A stretch of 64,000 nucleotides of DNA. Origin: Nymphaea colorata (taxonomy: Eukaryota > Streptophyta > Magnoliopsida > Nymphaeales > Nymphaeaceae). The notes beneath the pieces are model-generated. The model saw only the letters and a list, made by a program, of their open reading frames with translations, ran no database searches and had not been told where the DNA came from. Of this stretch, positions 32,255 to 45,884 are shown piece after piece; position 1 is the first letter of the stretch, and each line of letters opens with the position of its first letter. Position numbers and translations under genes: made by a program. The stretch covers positions 9,734,802 to 9,798,801 of the forward strand of contig NC_045145.1 in assembly GCF_008831285.2 (NCBI RefSeq). The letters are read 5' to 3'.

Positions 32255-32935
32255 TAGTAATAGAAGAAAAAAAATGCCCAATATGTAAATTAAATTTTAT
32301 GAGTTGTGAAAGCTTAGAGGGTTAGTTTTAAAAGTCGTAGAAAGTATGAACTATACATCTAGCCTTCTTTTTCTTTTCATTCTATAAGTTACCAACGTTC
32401 AACACCTATCCATATAATATATTAAACTCGTTAAAGAAAAATATACATAATATTGAAGCGATAATTAAGAAGCTCTAACAACTTTTAACAAAGTTTACTG
32501 CTATTACATTCGATCCTTATAGATATGCCTCTCAAACTTGCATTGGCAGAGTCACGAAATGCCCACACCAGTCAACAAGTAGCCGCTACTGTCTCTTTGT
32601 ATTTCATTTTTTTAACTGATAACTCTAATCGTACTGTCTAGATAAAAAACAAAATTGGGAGGGTTACTTTTTAAACCTTCATAATATCTTTTAATTACTT
32701 AGTGGTCCGGCACAAGAAACAATATGTTAATTTGCAGTTGATCTTCTGGGAAGGTGGTGTTGATGGTCAAAATCTAAATTTATTAATATCTAAATGGTGC
32801 GTAAGCAACATGTGATAGAATGCATCAAGAGAGAGAGCGTTCCATTATCACATTATTGAAAAAGCATGGTAACGTAAAGTGCATGTAAGTGCCATTACCA
32901 TTGGCGAATGTTGGGTGCAATCAGTGTTCAATGGA

Positions 32936-33332
32936 CAGGGATGTCAATAAATCTGATTTGGATTTGAAATTTAGAAAATGACATTAAATTGGATCGGATT
33001 GGAAATTTAGAAAATGACATTAAATTGGATTCGGATTTAAATAAATATTCAACCTGATTTGGATTTGCATTTAATTTTAATTAAAAATCCTCTATCTAAT
33101 GTCCATATAATTTGAAAGTCGGTTCTTAACATATTATAATACGGTTTGGATTCACTTTGAAAATGGGATTGGGATTCTGATTTGGATTTAGACATTGGAT
33201 TCTATCTGAATTCAAATTGTGATATGGGCTTAATTTTCTTAATTTAAATTAGAAAATGAATTTGTAAACATCTGGAAAAACCGGATATGGTTAAAGGTAC
33301 ATGTTATTCGAACATGATCCAGTGATATCCCT
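32936..33332. mobile_element. Possible AT-rich hAT-like MITE relic
   Basis: The edges CAGGGATGTCAATAAA and, from the other side, TAGGGATATCACTGG form a weak inverted repeat around DNA rich in GATTTGGATTTG-type words. An internal 35-bp repeat (AAATTTAGAAAATGACATTA) is present. No matching target duplication was found. Similar GAATTTGGATT-rich relics lie near 36,060-36,200 and 37,835-38,060. Confidence 0.35.
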
Positions 33333-33645
33333 ACCGATTTGAAACTAATGGCCTATTCTCTTCGTAATTGGATAACTAAATTAGACAAATAGAATCTGAA
33401 TCCATTTCAAAGTAGAATTGAAAAAAGTTATAAACAAGATTTAGTTCAGAATTTCCCAGATTCGAATTATTCACCCTTTGTATCACATCCAACAAGTTGA
33501 CACCTTTCTTGATATCTGATAATGACACAAAATTTTATGGACTGGATACAATTATAATTAGTATCCAGATTCCAGTATAGATTCTCGAATTTATATCCAA
33601 AACAGAAGAAAAGAAAAGCTAAATTTGCTGTACCTACACTCACGT

Positions 33646-33647
<2 letters not shown>

Positions 33648-33723
<76 letters not shown>
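33648..33723. repeat. Compound microsatellite (CT)n(AT)n(AC)n
   Basis: Contiguous CT, AT and AC dinucleotide runs. Not protein-coding. Confidence 0.97.
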
Positions 33724-33725
<2 letters not shown>

Positions 33726-34177
33726 TATGTGCAAATCTATAACATTCAATAGGAATATCTATATAGGTTTCCAAGTCGATTAAAGCTGTTTGTGATGAAA
33801 TGTACTTGGAACATTCAAAAGTACATGATTAAGAAGAATTTTAAAATTTGATGGGCACATCAGGTTATACGATGAACCAACAAATCTAAAACTACTAAGT
33901 GAAATTGTTTTATAAAATCCAGTTCACTCGATGCTGTCTTTTTAAAATGCTGTACTTTTGAACACTTTAAGTACAGATTTACGGTTGGACATCTTTAGAG
34001 ACTAGTTTTCTCAACTCGTTTTTCTTCTATTACTCTCACTTAATTTTTTTTTTCCTCGTCTCTGATTTTTTTTCTTTCCACAACCATTTTCTTATTGTAT
34101 GATCCGTGAATTTTGTGAAGGAAAATGAACTTAAAGTTCAATTTCATTTTATAACTAGTCTCACTCATTTGTCACGG

Positions 34178-34178
34178 G

Positions 34179-34212
<34 letters not shown>

Positions 34213-34213
34213 T
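34178..34213. repeat. (GA)n microsatellite
   Basis: A GA run of about 35 bp with one AA interruption. Confidence 0.95.
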
Positions 34214-34519
34214 ATGCCTTGAAAACTATTGATCAGAGGTGAGCCACAAATTTCTAGTTAAAAGTAAACATTTTTTGTAAGTCTGTGTGGGCAGTTGCCC
34301 GCACATGCATCTGTGTCTCGATCTTTCGCTCATTAAAAAACAAAAAGTAGTAATTTGTGTTAAGAGTGGACAGTCCCATTTGGCTGCAACTTTGAGTTGG
34401 ACGATGTTGACTCCAGTTTGCAAACCATTGTGAACATCCTGCTAATGATTTTTGAATAATATTTGTGCATCACTCGATGATTGATTTTGTCAATTACGAT
34501 GTGCAAGGGAACATTTCGT

Positions 34520-34592
34520 GCTTAAATTGAAGATCTTCAGACTCCTCACCTGAATTAAATTGAAGATCTTCGGACTCCTCTCCTGAATTTTA
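34520..34592. repeat. 36-37-bp tandem duplication
   Basis: TTAAATTGAAGATCTTCAGA CTCCTCACCTGAA and TTAAATTGAAGATCTTCGGA CTCCTCTCCTGAA lie side by side with two differences. Confidence 0.9.
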
Positions 34593-35233
34593 CGCGTCGT
34601 GGCCGTCTATGCGATAACTATCCCACCAAGATTGACTTTCTTTACTGACAGACAAGAACCGCCGCAATACAGTACTAACACGTTGTCAGCTGTATCAGCT
34701 TTCTGAACATTGCCCTTCTCTTTTTTTTCTATATTTTTTAAAAAATTTACAAACGGTTTTCTCAATTTAAAATTAAAAGTCGTTCTCACCAACCCAAATA
34801 TTCTTGCAGCTTTATGTTTTCAGCCACAGTTGCTTACCAAATAGGCTAACCAGAGACTTTCGTAAAAAGCATAGATTTTTATTTGTAACGTAAAGTGTAT
34901 GCCATTTTTATTTGCTATAGTTAAAACGGAGCGACGATGGAGGAGATATCTTAATCGTGGTGTATAATTTAAAAGCATCTCAAATTTACATAATAAACTT
35001 ATCATGACATGCCACATAGGTTAAACACATAAACTTGGGTTTTTTTAAGATAAATGTCATAATGCCTGTAAAAGTGAGTGAGAATTACCAATAGCAAATA
35101 ACAGACACAAGAAATATTCACCAAGAGGATTTCCGAGTATTTTGGGCATTTTTGAAAAACAAAAATTCAGATGCTTTTATCAATTTAATTTTGTTTTGTT
35201 TTCCATCTTTTTATTGTTTTTATGGGAAGCTTT

Positions 35234-35425
35234 GTGTAACACTCCGTCCTCTATTGAAAATTATGAGAGTTTTTTAAGGACTTATAAAGGGATTGTTAAA
35301 GTGTTTGATTGTCATTGTTATTAACTTTTTTAGAACTAAAACCAAATTGCTATGGTACGGATTTGGATTTGTTGGACTTGGCGCTCGAGATTGGGTCGTT
35401 ATAGTGGTGGTAGCAGAACAAGGTT
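35234..35425 (+). mobile_element. Possible LTR remnant with degenerate primer site
   Basis: TGTAACACTCCGTCCTC at 35,234 and GGGTCGTTATA near 35,402 look like the edges of short plant Gypsy (chromovirus-type) LTRs. The next bases, GTGGTGGTAGCAGAACAAG, resemble a mutated TGGTATCAGAGC primer site. No coding region follows, so this is at most a fragment. Confidence 0.4.
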
Positions 35426-38376
35426 CAACATTGGGGCTTGCTGTTTCACTGGCGCAAGCCTGTGTGCTTGAGAGATTAAGGGCATTCTGGTCTTTTTTTT
35501 TCAAATTTTTGTTTTTGAATGATGGGATTTGTTTCATTGCCAAGTAAGTAAGGAAAGTATAGTGATAAGTTAAAGAAGAAACGAAACAATGTCCCGTGCG
35601 AAAGTCCAACCGAATTGCTGTGACATGACCAAGACATTTGAGTTGTCAAACAAACAGTGTTTTCTTGTCATCAAAATAGACCTTTTCCTTTTCTTTTCTT
35701 CCTTGAGTTGGCATGATTGTCATTGTCATTATATATATATATGTATATATATATATAATGAAATTTCAGCTGTCCAGCTTTATGTCTAATTATAATCACT
35801 AATGCATTGTATTGTTCGAGTATGATTAAACACACTGGCCCATGTAATGCATCGGACAATATGCTGTGATAGGATAGAAAGAATTCAAGGATCTATGTAT
35901 ATATGTTAAATCCAAGCCAAACAAGGTCGTACTGAAGATTTGGATTCAATTGAATTAGAATTAATCATATTTAAGTAGTACAAGCACAAACTCAGACCTT
36001 ACTTTTATTATAGAATTGAGATTTAAGTAGTACAAGAACCAAATTCATGTATAATCAGGTCAGATTTCCATAGAGTCCTAGTCATATCTCGGGCTCTGAT
36101 CCAAATTCAATTATCAAATTGCACACCAATCCAAATCCAATTATATATTGAAATTGGATGACATATCTGATCCATTTATATCCGTAGGTGCAGCCGCAAA
36201 CCCAAATCCTCAAAACCGTAGCCAACCAGTTTACGCACTAAGTTTGAGTCGATCGGCATGCCATCGTTGTTGAATATATGGGCATTTTGGCTTCATTCGA
36301 CTTTGGAGAAATGGTCGCTATTGATGAATTCAAGGGGATACACCACGAAACTTCAAGCCCACACAACACTCCCCCTTTTTCTCTTTTAGGTTCACATTAA
36401 TTTGTCTTCGATCCCTTGTCAATGCCTTGTCCAACCTTCATTCTAAAGGGGCAGCTGACACTCACAAATAAACATATGTAGCTTCCCCAGTCCTCACATG
36501 ATGAAATAAAACCTTCAACCATGAATTATAATTAGGGAAGAAGCTACAAATTTTTTGTTGCACCAGCTAAACTATAGTTTCAAAATTTTAACAGGAGCTG
36601 AAATAAATTTTTTTAATATACATTAAACTAAAAATTTTTATACTTCACATATAAATTTTTGAATTTTTTAAAATATGAGAGGAAGGGAGGGGTGGGGTTG
36701 GTGGGGCCAAGCCCCTGCCTCCGCCCCTGCTCGTAACGACAATCGAATTTGGAGATTATTAAACAAAATATATGATAAAGATATTAGGTAAAAAAGACAC
36801 TTAAAAGGCGTGTTTGGATGCAAGCCCGCATTAATCTTTTCCCGGTTATTCATTTAAAACCAGTTCTTGTCATGCACAACCAAACATTTTTTAAAAAATT
36901 ATATTTTCAAAACTCATTAAAAGAATTGGTTTTTACAAAATTAGGTTTTCAAAAAAATAATTTGTTTTTTCAAAGTATCATCCAAACACTATCTTAGGCT
37001 TGCAAACTCTTTATTTTAATTGGTCAAATGTCACCTTTTTAATTCTAAAATTCCACAATTCCGGCTTCATCAAACACCCCCTTAAAGCAAAGTGACGACC
37101 TAAGACGTAAATTCATCAATGTCGTTAGCAGCGGGCCAGCTGGGATAAAAGCTTGATCTAAACAACGGTAACAAGTTCTTGAATTGTTGTTTTCTGGCGC
37201 TAAAATTAGACTTGTTCACGATTCAAGTAAACGTCATTAGATAATCTACAGTGGTGGCATTTACTAGCATCAACATATCCTTACAATCGGACTTAGATCG
37301 ATGAATGACTCATAGTCAGCATCCCCATAAAAGGTAACAATGACCTTCATTCTTTCTCATGTCGATATAGAAAACCTACAATGACAAAAAGAAAAGTTTG
37401 CAAAATTTTAGCATCAAAGGAAAGTAACATTGATACAGGAAAAGTATACATCCTTTATTGAAAACAACTTGCCTGCGGGCCTCATTGACGCTCAAAAACA
37501 AGAATTTCAGTCGTGGACGCTTCATCGATGCACCTGCTAATGAGGAGTCGTCAATGACTACTTTCAATTATGCCAACTTCCTTTTATTGGCAAAAAAATG
37601 TTATTGATAATTCGTTTCCTCACACTTGTACATAACTTTCTGTCATTAATTAATACTCGTAGCTTTTTAAATGCTTTAAAACCATGTGCCTATACAAGTT
37701 TGGTGATACGACCCCTGATTCATTTAAAAGTGGGTCATATACGTCACATTTATATATGCAGCCACTAGATCTTATCAAAACAACTTACAACGTTGACATT
37801 TCAATAGAACTTGCATACAGTTCTAGATAAAGGTAGGGATGGATCGGAGTTGAATAAGATATATTCTTAAGTATATCCGTTTTTTCGGATATTCACATGT
37901 TTACATTTGAATACAAATAAAAAAAAGTCATATCTGAATCCAAATCTGTTTTTACAATTTGAATACGATCTGAATTCGATTTTTACATTCACATCCGAAT
38001 TCAAATCCTAATTTTTGAACCGATTCTGTCTAATTTTCAAATGTAAGGGTGCGTATTGGATGTAGGATATTGGTTTAAAACTAAATCCAATCTGAATCTG
38101 AATATAAGCAGCTTTTCGTGGAATGTCACTATTGTGTAAAGTGAACTAATGCAAGAAATGCATGGGTAAGTACACGATCAGTCTTTCCAAATCAGAATTG
38201 AGCAAGTTTATTCAAATTTTTATTAAAAAAATGAGATTGGAGATAGTGTTCCTCATTTTAATAATGTGTATCAGCTAATATGGGATGATATCTAGACAAA
38301 GAATGATAATATTGATTATCAAAATAAAAAACCAATTAATTTAAAACAAAAGGGATTCATTGTATATGTATCCTGC

Positions 38377-38676
38377 CACTACAACAAAAAGGGTTATTAG
38401 CTACCATCAAAACCTTAGCCTATAGACCAAAAAACTGTGAATGAAAGTATTTTCAGCCATGATCATTCTTATGGCTGGTAACTAAAGTGGCTGTGGCAAT
38501 AGCCCTTGTGGATAGTGATCTTTTGCCATGGTTAAGACTGTGGCTGTTGCATTCATCAGCCATGGTTTACCTAGACAATCAGCTATGGTTTTAGCTATGG
38601 CTGTTACTTACAAAAGCCACAACCACTTATGCACTAGGAAAAAGTCATGGCTATAATACTATTTTACTGTAGTTGT
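38377..38676. mobile_element. Possible CACTA-type non-autonomous element
   Basis: The left edge CACTACAACAAAAAGGGTTA is typical of plant CACTA termini. The right edge on the other strand reads ACTACAGTAAAATAGTATTA. The 300-bp interior repeats GCCATGGTT/GGCTGTGGC words, as subterminal repeats do. The right terminus is imperfect and abuts a microsatellite, and no clear 3-bp target duplication is visible. Confidence 0.45.
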
Positions 38677-38685
38677 GTGTTTGTC

Positions 38686-38850
<165 letters not shown>

Positions 38851-41032
38851 AAATAAGTAATTGTATCATAAAAAAACATTGCTAACACATTTCAAATATA
38901 TAGAAAAATTGCACAAAAATATTAAATGCAAGGGAGCTCTCCTCCTTTCTCATTAAAATGCTCTGCCAATTACTTCAGAATCATCTGAGGTCCCTAAACT
39001 TGTCGCTTCCTTCCCCTTTAATGTAGCAACCTTGGCCATTTTTGTCTCCTTTTCGGTTGGTGCAATTTTCTTTTGAGAGTTTTGCATATTGTGCACAGTA
39101 TCAAAGTGTCCCCCTTTTTTCTATGTTTCTGCAAGCCCCTCCATACTTTCATAGGGAAGTGATTGCCTGCGCAAAAGATGGTTGCACTGATTAAATAAGA
39201 GACCACAATAAACACAGCCCACAAGAGATGTAATGAAGAACATTCTACAATGTGTTGGCATAATACAACAATGGAAAGCACTAGTTCTAGTGGCATTGAT
39301 GTTGATATGTGATGCCAATAAGCTTGTGTTGTTGATATTCTAGGTTGTTGTGTTCTTATTTGCAGTAACTATTCTCTAGCATGCGAAATCACACAACATA
39401 CGAGTAGAGAAGCTTGGCAATGACTATGAAGCAGCTAAATGTTTGCATCCCCAAAATTTTTGGTTGGTTTTGGAGTGCTCCAAAAAAATGAGGTTCTTGT
39501 TTTGAAATAGGAAAGAAAGGGACTCGCTCGTCGGTACGAGGATTGACCATTTCCGGTGCCTTTACCGGGGGTAATCAACCCAAGGGTTATATTTATCATT
39601 GATGCATTTCGTTTTAACTTGAACATCTTTTTTATTCTATATGTGGTGTAAAAAAATATTGAAAGTTTGATGTTTCAAACTTTTGAAAAGATTCTTGAAG
39701 AGTCGCTTGAGAATGTGAAATGTTTTAGAGAAAACTAGAATTGGCAAATATCATTTGGAAGGTTTGGGAAAACATTTTGAAATCACTTTAGATTTCTCTT
39801 AAGACTTTAAGTAGGTTTGAGGTTTTGCTCTAATTCGGTTACTACCTAGTTAGAGCTTCATTTCATCTTGCTTAAGTTCTTTTACAGATGTGATTGTACT
39901 CATTTGTGATATTAAGTGAATGTGAATGCATGAATGCATTGACTCTATATAATTAAAAAATATTAAGGCATTCCTACCATGATATACATCCAAGATTTTG
40001 TTTTGATAAATAGCATATATAAGAAGGAAAAGTTTTTGAAAATAGATTAGAGTTGTAGACCATGAAGAATGAATCCAATATTGGGTCATTATATGGTTTG
40101 TGGTGTTAATGAAGTTGGTAAATAAAAAGATCATGAGAGGAGAATGTTAAAAAAATACAAGAGATAAAACACTCTCATGAAAAGAAAGAGAGAGATAGAG
40201 AAAGACATGCATATATGTGTACATACCATCACATATACACATATATGAAAGCTTAAGAGGAAAAGATGTATTGGTTTAAAGAGAAAGAGATGTTTTAGAG
40301 GAAAAGAAAAATATACACACGTATACATGAGTATGTATAAGAAATTCTGTAAGGGGAGATATTTGTCTTGAAAAGAGGAATAAATTATTTGAAAGAGAGG
40401 AAATAGAGCACATATGCATACGCATTCGTGCGCATATGAAGATTTGTAAAATGGAAAGTAAAAGCATAGAGAGAGAAAGATGGAGGGATTATCATGGGTG
40501 CATAGATGTATATAACATGTATATACATATGTGTCTTCACAAGATTAGAAATCGATGAATAGCTTAAAATTACCAACTTCAAGTTTAATGTGGGCCGGAT
40601 GGGAGTTTGGACTCATGCAAGAGTCTAAGCATAGTCCCTAAAGCCGTATTAAAAATTTCTTTTGAAAATGTTTTGGAAAATATATTTTATAAACATAGAA
40701 TGTTATTGTTTAGTTTGTTAAAAGGGATATATTTCTTCCACCGTTCGGTATGAAAGAAAAACAAACAATATAACGAGGCACTCGTTAGAGTTCCTAATTG
40801 GGTGATTAGGAAGAAAACTAACGCAAAATGACAGGCAAATGTATATTAACATGTACAAATTCGGGAAGGTTCTTCCCAGGTTGGACAAGTCTCAACCTCA
40901 AAAATTAATATGAAAATAGAAATAAAGAACCTCTAACCACACTCTCATTCCTACCATACATTTATATATAATTGAAAAACCAAACAACTATGCATGAATA
41001 ATATATAAACAATATTCAAGGAAAGAAATATA

Positions 41033-41136
41033 TAGAGAGAGAGAGAGAGAGCATGATGGAGAGAGGGAGAGAGAAAGAGCATAATGGAGAGAGTGAGAGA
41101 AAAAACATGATGTAGAGAGAGAGAGAGAGAACATGA
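41033..41136. repeat. GA-rich minisatellite in the solo LTR
   Basis: Repeats of a unit like GCATGATGGAGAGAGGGAGAG, with variants, about four copies. Purine-rich on the plus strand. Confidence 0.85.
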
Positions 41137-41157
41137 GGTAACTATGAAATGATGTAC

Positions 41158-41820
41158 CATCTCATCTTTCTATGCTCCCAGTGTACTTGAGCATAGCCTC
41201 TTGTCTTTAAAAAAAGATTGAATGTTTATCTCTTTTGGCCATGGAGAGATGAAAATGAGAAGAGAATGAAGAAAGAAAAACAATGATATATTCAATAAAA
41301 GAGAAAAAATCATTAAAATTAAATGAAAGATCATCTCATCTTTCCATGCTCCTGGTGCACTTGAGCATAGTCTCTTGTCTCTAAAAAGTGATTTAGTGTT
41401 ATCTCCTTTGGCCAAGGGGAGATGAAGATGAAAAGATAATGAAGAAAGAAAAGCAATGATGTATTCAATAAAAAAGAAAAAAATCATTAAATGAAAGATC
41501 GTCTCAACTTTCCATGCTCCCAGTGCACTTAGCATAGCCTCTTGTCTCTAAAAAGAGATTGAGTGTTATCTCCTTTGGCCATGGGGAGATAAAGATGAAA
41601 AGATAATGAAGAAAGAAAAGCAATGATATATTCAATAAAAACATGATTCAATCATGAAATGGAAGATCATCTCATCTTTCCATGCTCCCGGTGCACTTGA
41701 GCATAGTCTCTTGTCTCTCAAAAAAGATTGAGTGCTATCTCCTTTGGCCATGTAGAGATGAAGATGAGAAGAAAATAAATAAAGAAAAGAGAGGGATGAT
41801 GATTACGTACCTTTAATGAG
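41158..41820. repeat. Four-copy tandem repeat (about 168-176 bp) in the solo LTR
   Basis: Units begin with CATCTCATCTTTC and ATGCTCC(C/T)(A/G)GTGCACTT near 41,158, 41,334, 41,501 and 41,669. Each contains TTATCTCCTTTGGCCATGGG and AATGAAGAAAGAAAAGCAAT. The other LTRs of the family carry one copy of the corresponding segment, so this is a private expansion. Confidence 0.9.
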
Positions 41821-42204
41821 AAATGACTTAAGAAAATGAACAACAATGCTTCAAATGATCTTGGACTTACCTTGAAAAAATCTCCAAGATGATGAAGAGG
41901 ATGTCTCCAAGAGAGTTGTAGTTTGCTCCAAGTTGGAGAAGAAGATGAGAAATGGAAAGAGGAAGAGGGAGAGAGAGAGAGCTCAAGAGAAACCATAAAT
42001 CTTCAAGTGAGAATATTCTAGGGTTTCTCCCAAGGGCCACTCTTACCCAAGAATTTATAGAGGATTTTGGAGCCAAAACCTAAATTTTGAATTTTTTGAA
42101 TTTTATAACATTTTCATCTGAATTTCACATAATTTTGAATTATTTTGAACAAGAAACGATTTGAAATTGGTATGATTAGCCATTAGGCCTGTAAAAAATA
42201 TTTT

Positions 42205-42550
42205 CTAATGTGGGAAGGGCTGTTGCCCACCCAAAAAGACCAACACCGCCCTCCAAGGGGCGGTTTTTTTTGTCAAAAAAAAGGGGGGCTGCAACAAGCA
42301 GGCCCCGGCTGGGTGCCAGGCGCAACAGCGCCTGGCGCTCTGTCGAGGGGCACACAGCAGCGCGCTCGCGCTGTCGCGCGGTTCCACGTGACCACGGCAC
42401 GAGCGGTCGTGCTGCGTCACGCAACCGGGCACTCATACGCGTGGTTGCGGGATGTTGTGTGATCGTGCGGTCGCGCGTTGCAATCATGCGCAATCACGAT
42501 GTGCGATCGCGCGCCCGCACACACGGTGGCGTGTGCGGCTGCAGATTTTT
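42205..42550. repeat. GC-rich module in the solo LTR
   Basis: An abrupt island rich in CGCG words (for example CGCGCTCGCGCTGTCGCGCG) inside otherwise AT-rich LTR sequence, ending in a T run at 42,546-42,558. It occupies the position between the TATA-like site and the LTR end where the other copies have unrelated sequence. No product is supported, although several frames are open because of base composition. Confidence 0.7.
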
Positions 42551-42921
42551 TTTTTTTTAATTTTAAATCAAATCAAATGTAATATTCTAAAAATGTTATT
42601 TATATAGAAATCATAAATATTTTTTATTTAAAATGTAAAAGAAAGGTTTTTTTGTCGAAAATGGGCAGCCGATTCTGTTTCGAGTCAATCCGGACTTGTC
42701 TTAAATCCAATTTTGGTTTAGTCGATTGTCGACTTGTTCGAGCATGCAACTTGGGTTTAAAAACATATTTTGGCGTGAGAAATGAGTTTTTAAAACAAAG
42801 GGAAGGTCCATGCACGCGCGACGCTCAAATTTTGTCGTTTCGAACGCGATTCGAAATTTGGATCTGAACTTGGATCTATTTTGGATCTTCAAAAATTTTG
42901 AAAAAAATTGGGGTGATTACA

Positions 42922-44069
42922 CTAGAGAAAGATACAAGACAAACATTACGCCAAACAACTGAAATAAGAAGTAACTTTATGCTGAATATGGCAACGAAAT
43001 CAACACCCACCTGCCATGAAACTGGAAATATGGATCCTTGTCCTTGTTGGTGGTTTCAAATTGATTTTTATTTCTTTGCTAGATATTATAAAGATGCTGA
43101 TGCAACTTGCTATAGATATTATCCTCTAGAAGTTGCGGGTTGAAAAAATACATTGGAAACCAATAGTAAATGCAACAGACAGTTTGCAAAAAGTGATTGC
43201 AAAAAATGATTACAGTATACAATGTACGATTCACATATCACATAGTTGTAAATTTAGCTAGCTTGCTCTAAGTGAAATAAAGAAAGGGGAAGCAATATAA
43301 TTAGCTTTTAAAGACAGGGTTGTACTCACACTACAAGTGCACTTGTAATCTTCATATAGACAAAAAAGGAAAGAATAAAAAATGCCATGCTTTTTCTCTT
43401 AGACCAATGAGGGTACACTTCAAGAAATACATGTGTAAGGAACACTATGGATAAATTAAGAACTTGTATTTGACAAAGAGAAAAAGGAAAAAGAAAGCAA
43501 ACTATCTATCTACTTAATACAGAGTATCATAGAATGAGAAGTTGTATCTGGTGAAAATTGATGATCAACACATCCAAGATATAGCAAGAATTATTAAAAA
43601 CATATAATAGCTAAAATCCATCAAACTTGCAACTCATAGAGCATGATCTACGTGAAAGTAACCATCTATCTATCTATCTATCAATCTACAAACTATGAAA
43701 GTGTTCACGTAGGGACCGTATGCCAATGCAACAAGCTAGAAATCAATTCAGTGCACCAACACAAGTTGGTCATAAATGGTTGGAAAAAAAACACACGCAT
43801 ACATGCATGAAGAAACAGATAAGGCTACTACAGATAACCTGTTCAAAATTGCAAGATGAACCCGTTGTAGGCCTTAGTTTTTGAACTCACACTTTTTGAG
43901 CTCAGCAAATGAGAAGTCAACAACTCCTAAATATCTTCTCAAGTAGTTTTTCACTACATTAAACAAAAAGGCTTAATTGTAAGAGGTAATATAAAACTCA
44001 AGAAGTAGAAGTTATGGTCAAGAAGCAATTGATTGAGAACAAAAACTGTGTCGGATAAACACTATGATA
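42922..44069. other. Intervening DNA between solo LTR and complete LARD-like element
   Basis: About 1.15 kb of AT-rich DNA, continued beyond the inserted element at 51,896. An 81-codon open frame at 42,898-43,143 overlaps the LTR edge and is unsupported. A short CTAT repeat lies near 43,664-43,682. I see no gene. Confidence 0.6.
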
Positions 44070-45854
44070 CTGTTTGCATCCAAAAATTTTCATTGGTTTT
44101 GGAGTGCTTCAGAAAAATGAGGTTTAGTTTTGAAATAGGAAAGAAAGAGACTCGCCCGTCCGTACGAGGATCGACCATTTCCAGCGCCTTTACCGGGGGT
44201 AATCAACCCAAGGACTATGTTTATCATTGATGCATTTCATTTTGACTTAAACATCTTTTTTATTTTATATGTGGTGTTGAAAAATATTGAAAGTTTGATG
44301 TTTCAAACTTTTGAAAAGACTCTTGAAGAGTTGCTTGAGAATGTGGAGTGTTTGAGGAAAGCTAGAATTAGTAAATATCATTTGAAAAACTTGAGAAATC
44401 ATTTTGAAATCATTTTAGTGTTCTCTTAAGACTTTAAGTAGGCTTGAGATTTTGCTCTAATTCGGTTACCACCTAGTTAGAGTTACATCTCATGTTGCTT
44501 AAGTTCTTTTAGAGATGTAATTGTGCTCATTTGTGATATTGAGTGGAAGTGAAAACGAATGGATGCATTGATCATATATGATTGAAAGAGAATGAAGCAT
44601 TCCTACCACAACATTCATCAAAGGCATTCCTACCATAACATGCATCTAAGTTTTTTGTTTTTGTAAATATCATATATATGAAGGAAAAGTTTTTGAAAAT
44701 GGATTGAGGTTGTAGACCTATCAAGCATGAATCCAATATTTGGTCATTACTTGGTTTGTGGTCTTAATGAAGTCGGTAAAAAATTAAAATCTTAAATGGT
44801 AAGATATTGAAAGAACAGAAAAGATGAAAGACTACCTTTCAAGAGAGATATAGAAAATGAAAGAGAGAAAAAGATATTGAAAATCATAAAATCATATGTT
44901 TTTAAAGGAAGAGAGATACGTATTCATACACATATTTATATATACATACGTCAATTTTTGATATAGGCCAGAGGGGAACTTAGGCTCATGCAAGAACCTA
45001 AGTTAAGTCTCCAAGGCCGCATTAGAGGGGTTTCTTTTGAAAATATTTTGGAAAATATGATTTATATAAAAATATTATGTCATGATTTTGTTGGTTGCAA
45101 GAGAATATGTTTCTTCCACCATTGGGTATGGAAGAAAAACTAGCAACACATCGAGGCACTCTTTAGGGTTTCTAATAGGGTGATTAAAAGGAAACTAGCG
45201 TAAAATGAGATGCAAATGCATATTAACATGTACATATTTCGTGAAGGTTTTCCTCGGGTTGGACAAGTCTCAACCTCAAAAATCACAAGAAGAAATCCCA
45301 ACCTCAAACACTCACTCTCATCGTGCATTTGGTCATATAAATGAAATATTAGAATATCATGCATGAGCATCATTTCAAGCATAAATGATGAATGAAGACA
45401 AGATATCAAGCATATTTTTGGAGATAAATGAAGATATGGATTTTGTTCCGTCTTGCTCATACTCCTGGTGCACTCAAGAGTAGCTCTTGATTCAGGATCA
45501 TTTGAGCTATCTTGCACGGCCAAGGGGGCCAGCAAGAGGGAAAAAGAGGAAATGAAAATAGAGGTTTACATACCTCAGATATGAATGATATTGGAAATTC
45601 CATGGAGAGAAGAGAAAATGAAAATAGAAATAGACGAAGATTAAATACCTCGAATGTGATTGATATTAGAAATGATCCCTCATTTGAATGATCTTGGACT
45701 TACCTTAAATGAAGCTCCTAAGATGTTGAAGATGAAGAGAAATGGAAAGAAGAAGAGGGAGAGAGAAAGAACTCAAGAGAAACCCTAAGTATTCAAGTGA
45801 GAATACTCTAAAATTTCTATGAAGGCTAACTCTTGCCCAAGAGGGGGGAAGTAT

Positions 45855-45866
45855 GGGGTATTTATA
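45855..45866 (-). promoter_or_regulatory. TATA-like motif in the LARD-family LTR
   Basis: Minus-strand CTATAAATACCC, conserved in the partner LTR near 51,483-51,494. In the solo LTR near 42,052-42,063 it is altered to CTATAAATTC. Downstream (minus) lies a CT-rich leader ending in a GTAAGTCC donor-like site in all copies. Confidence 0.55.
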
Positions 45867-45884
45867 GAGGATTTTGGAGTCAAA

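Larger units (their letters stand above)
39440..42921 (-). mobile_element. Solo LTR of the long-LTR (LARD-like) family
   Basis: Plus-strand ends TGTTTGCATCCCC...GGGTGATTACA match the LTR ends of the complete element at 44,070-51,890. Flanking 5-bp sites are CTAAA (39435-39439) and CTAGA (42922-42926), one mismatch apart. It is 3,482 bp long, against 2.2-2.4 kb for the other LTRs. The extra length comes from a four-copy tandem repeat (41,158-41,820) and a GC-rich module (42,205-42,550). There is no internal region, so it arose by LTR-LTR recombination or is the remnant of an element. Confidence 0.82.

Noticed and set aside
42205-42560. CpG-rich island as a host promoter or gene
   Set aside because: It lies inside a solo LTR between conserved LTR sequences, has no recognisable product, and other LTR copies carry different modules at that position.
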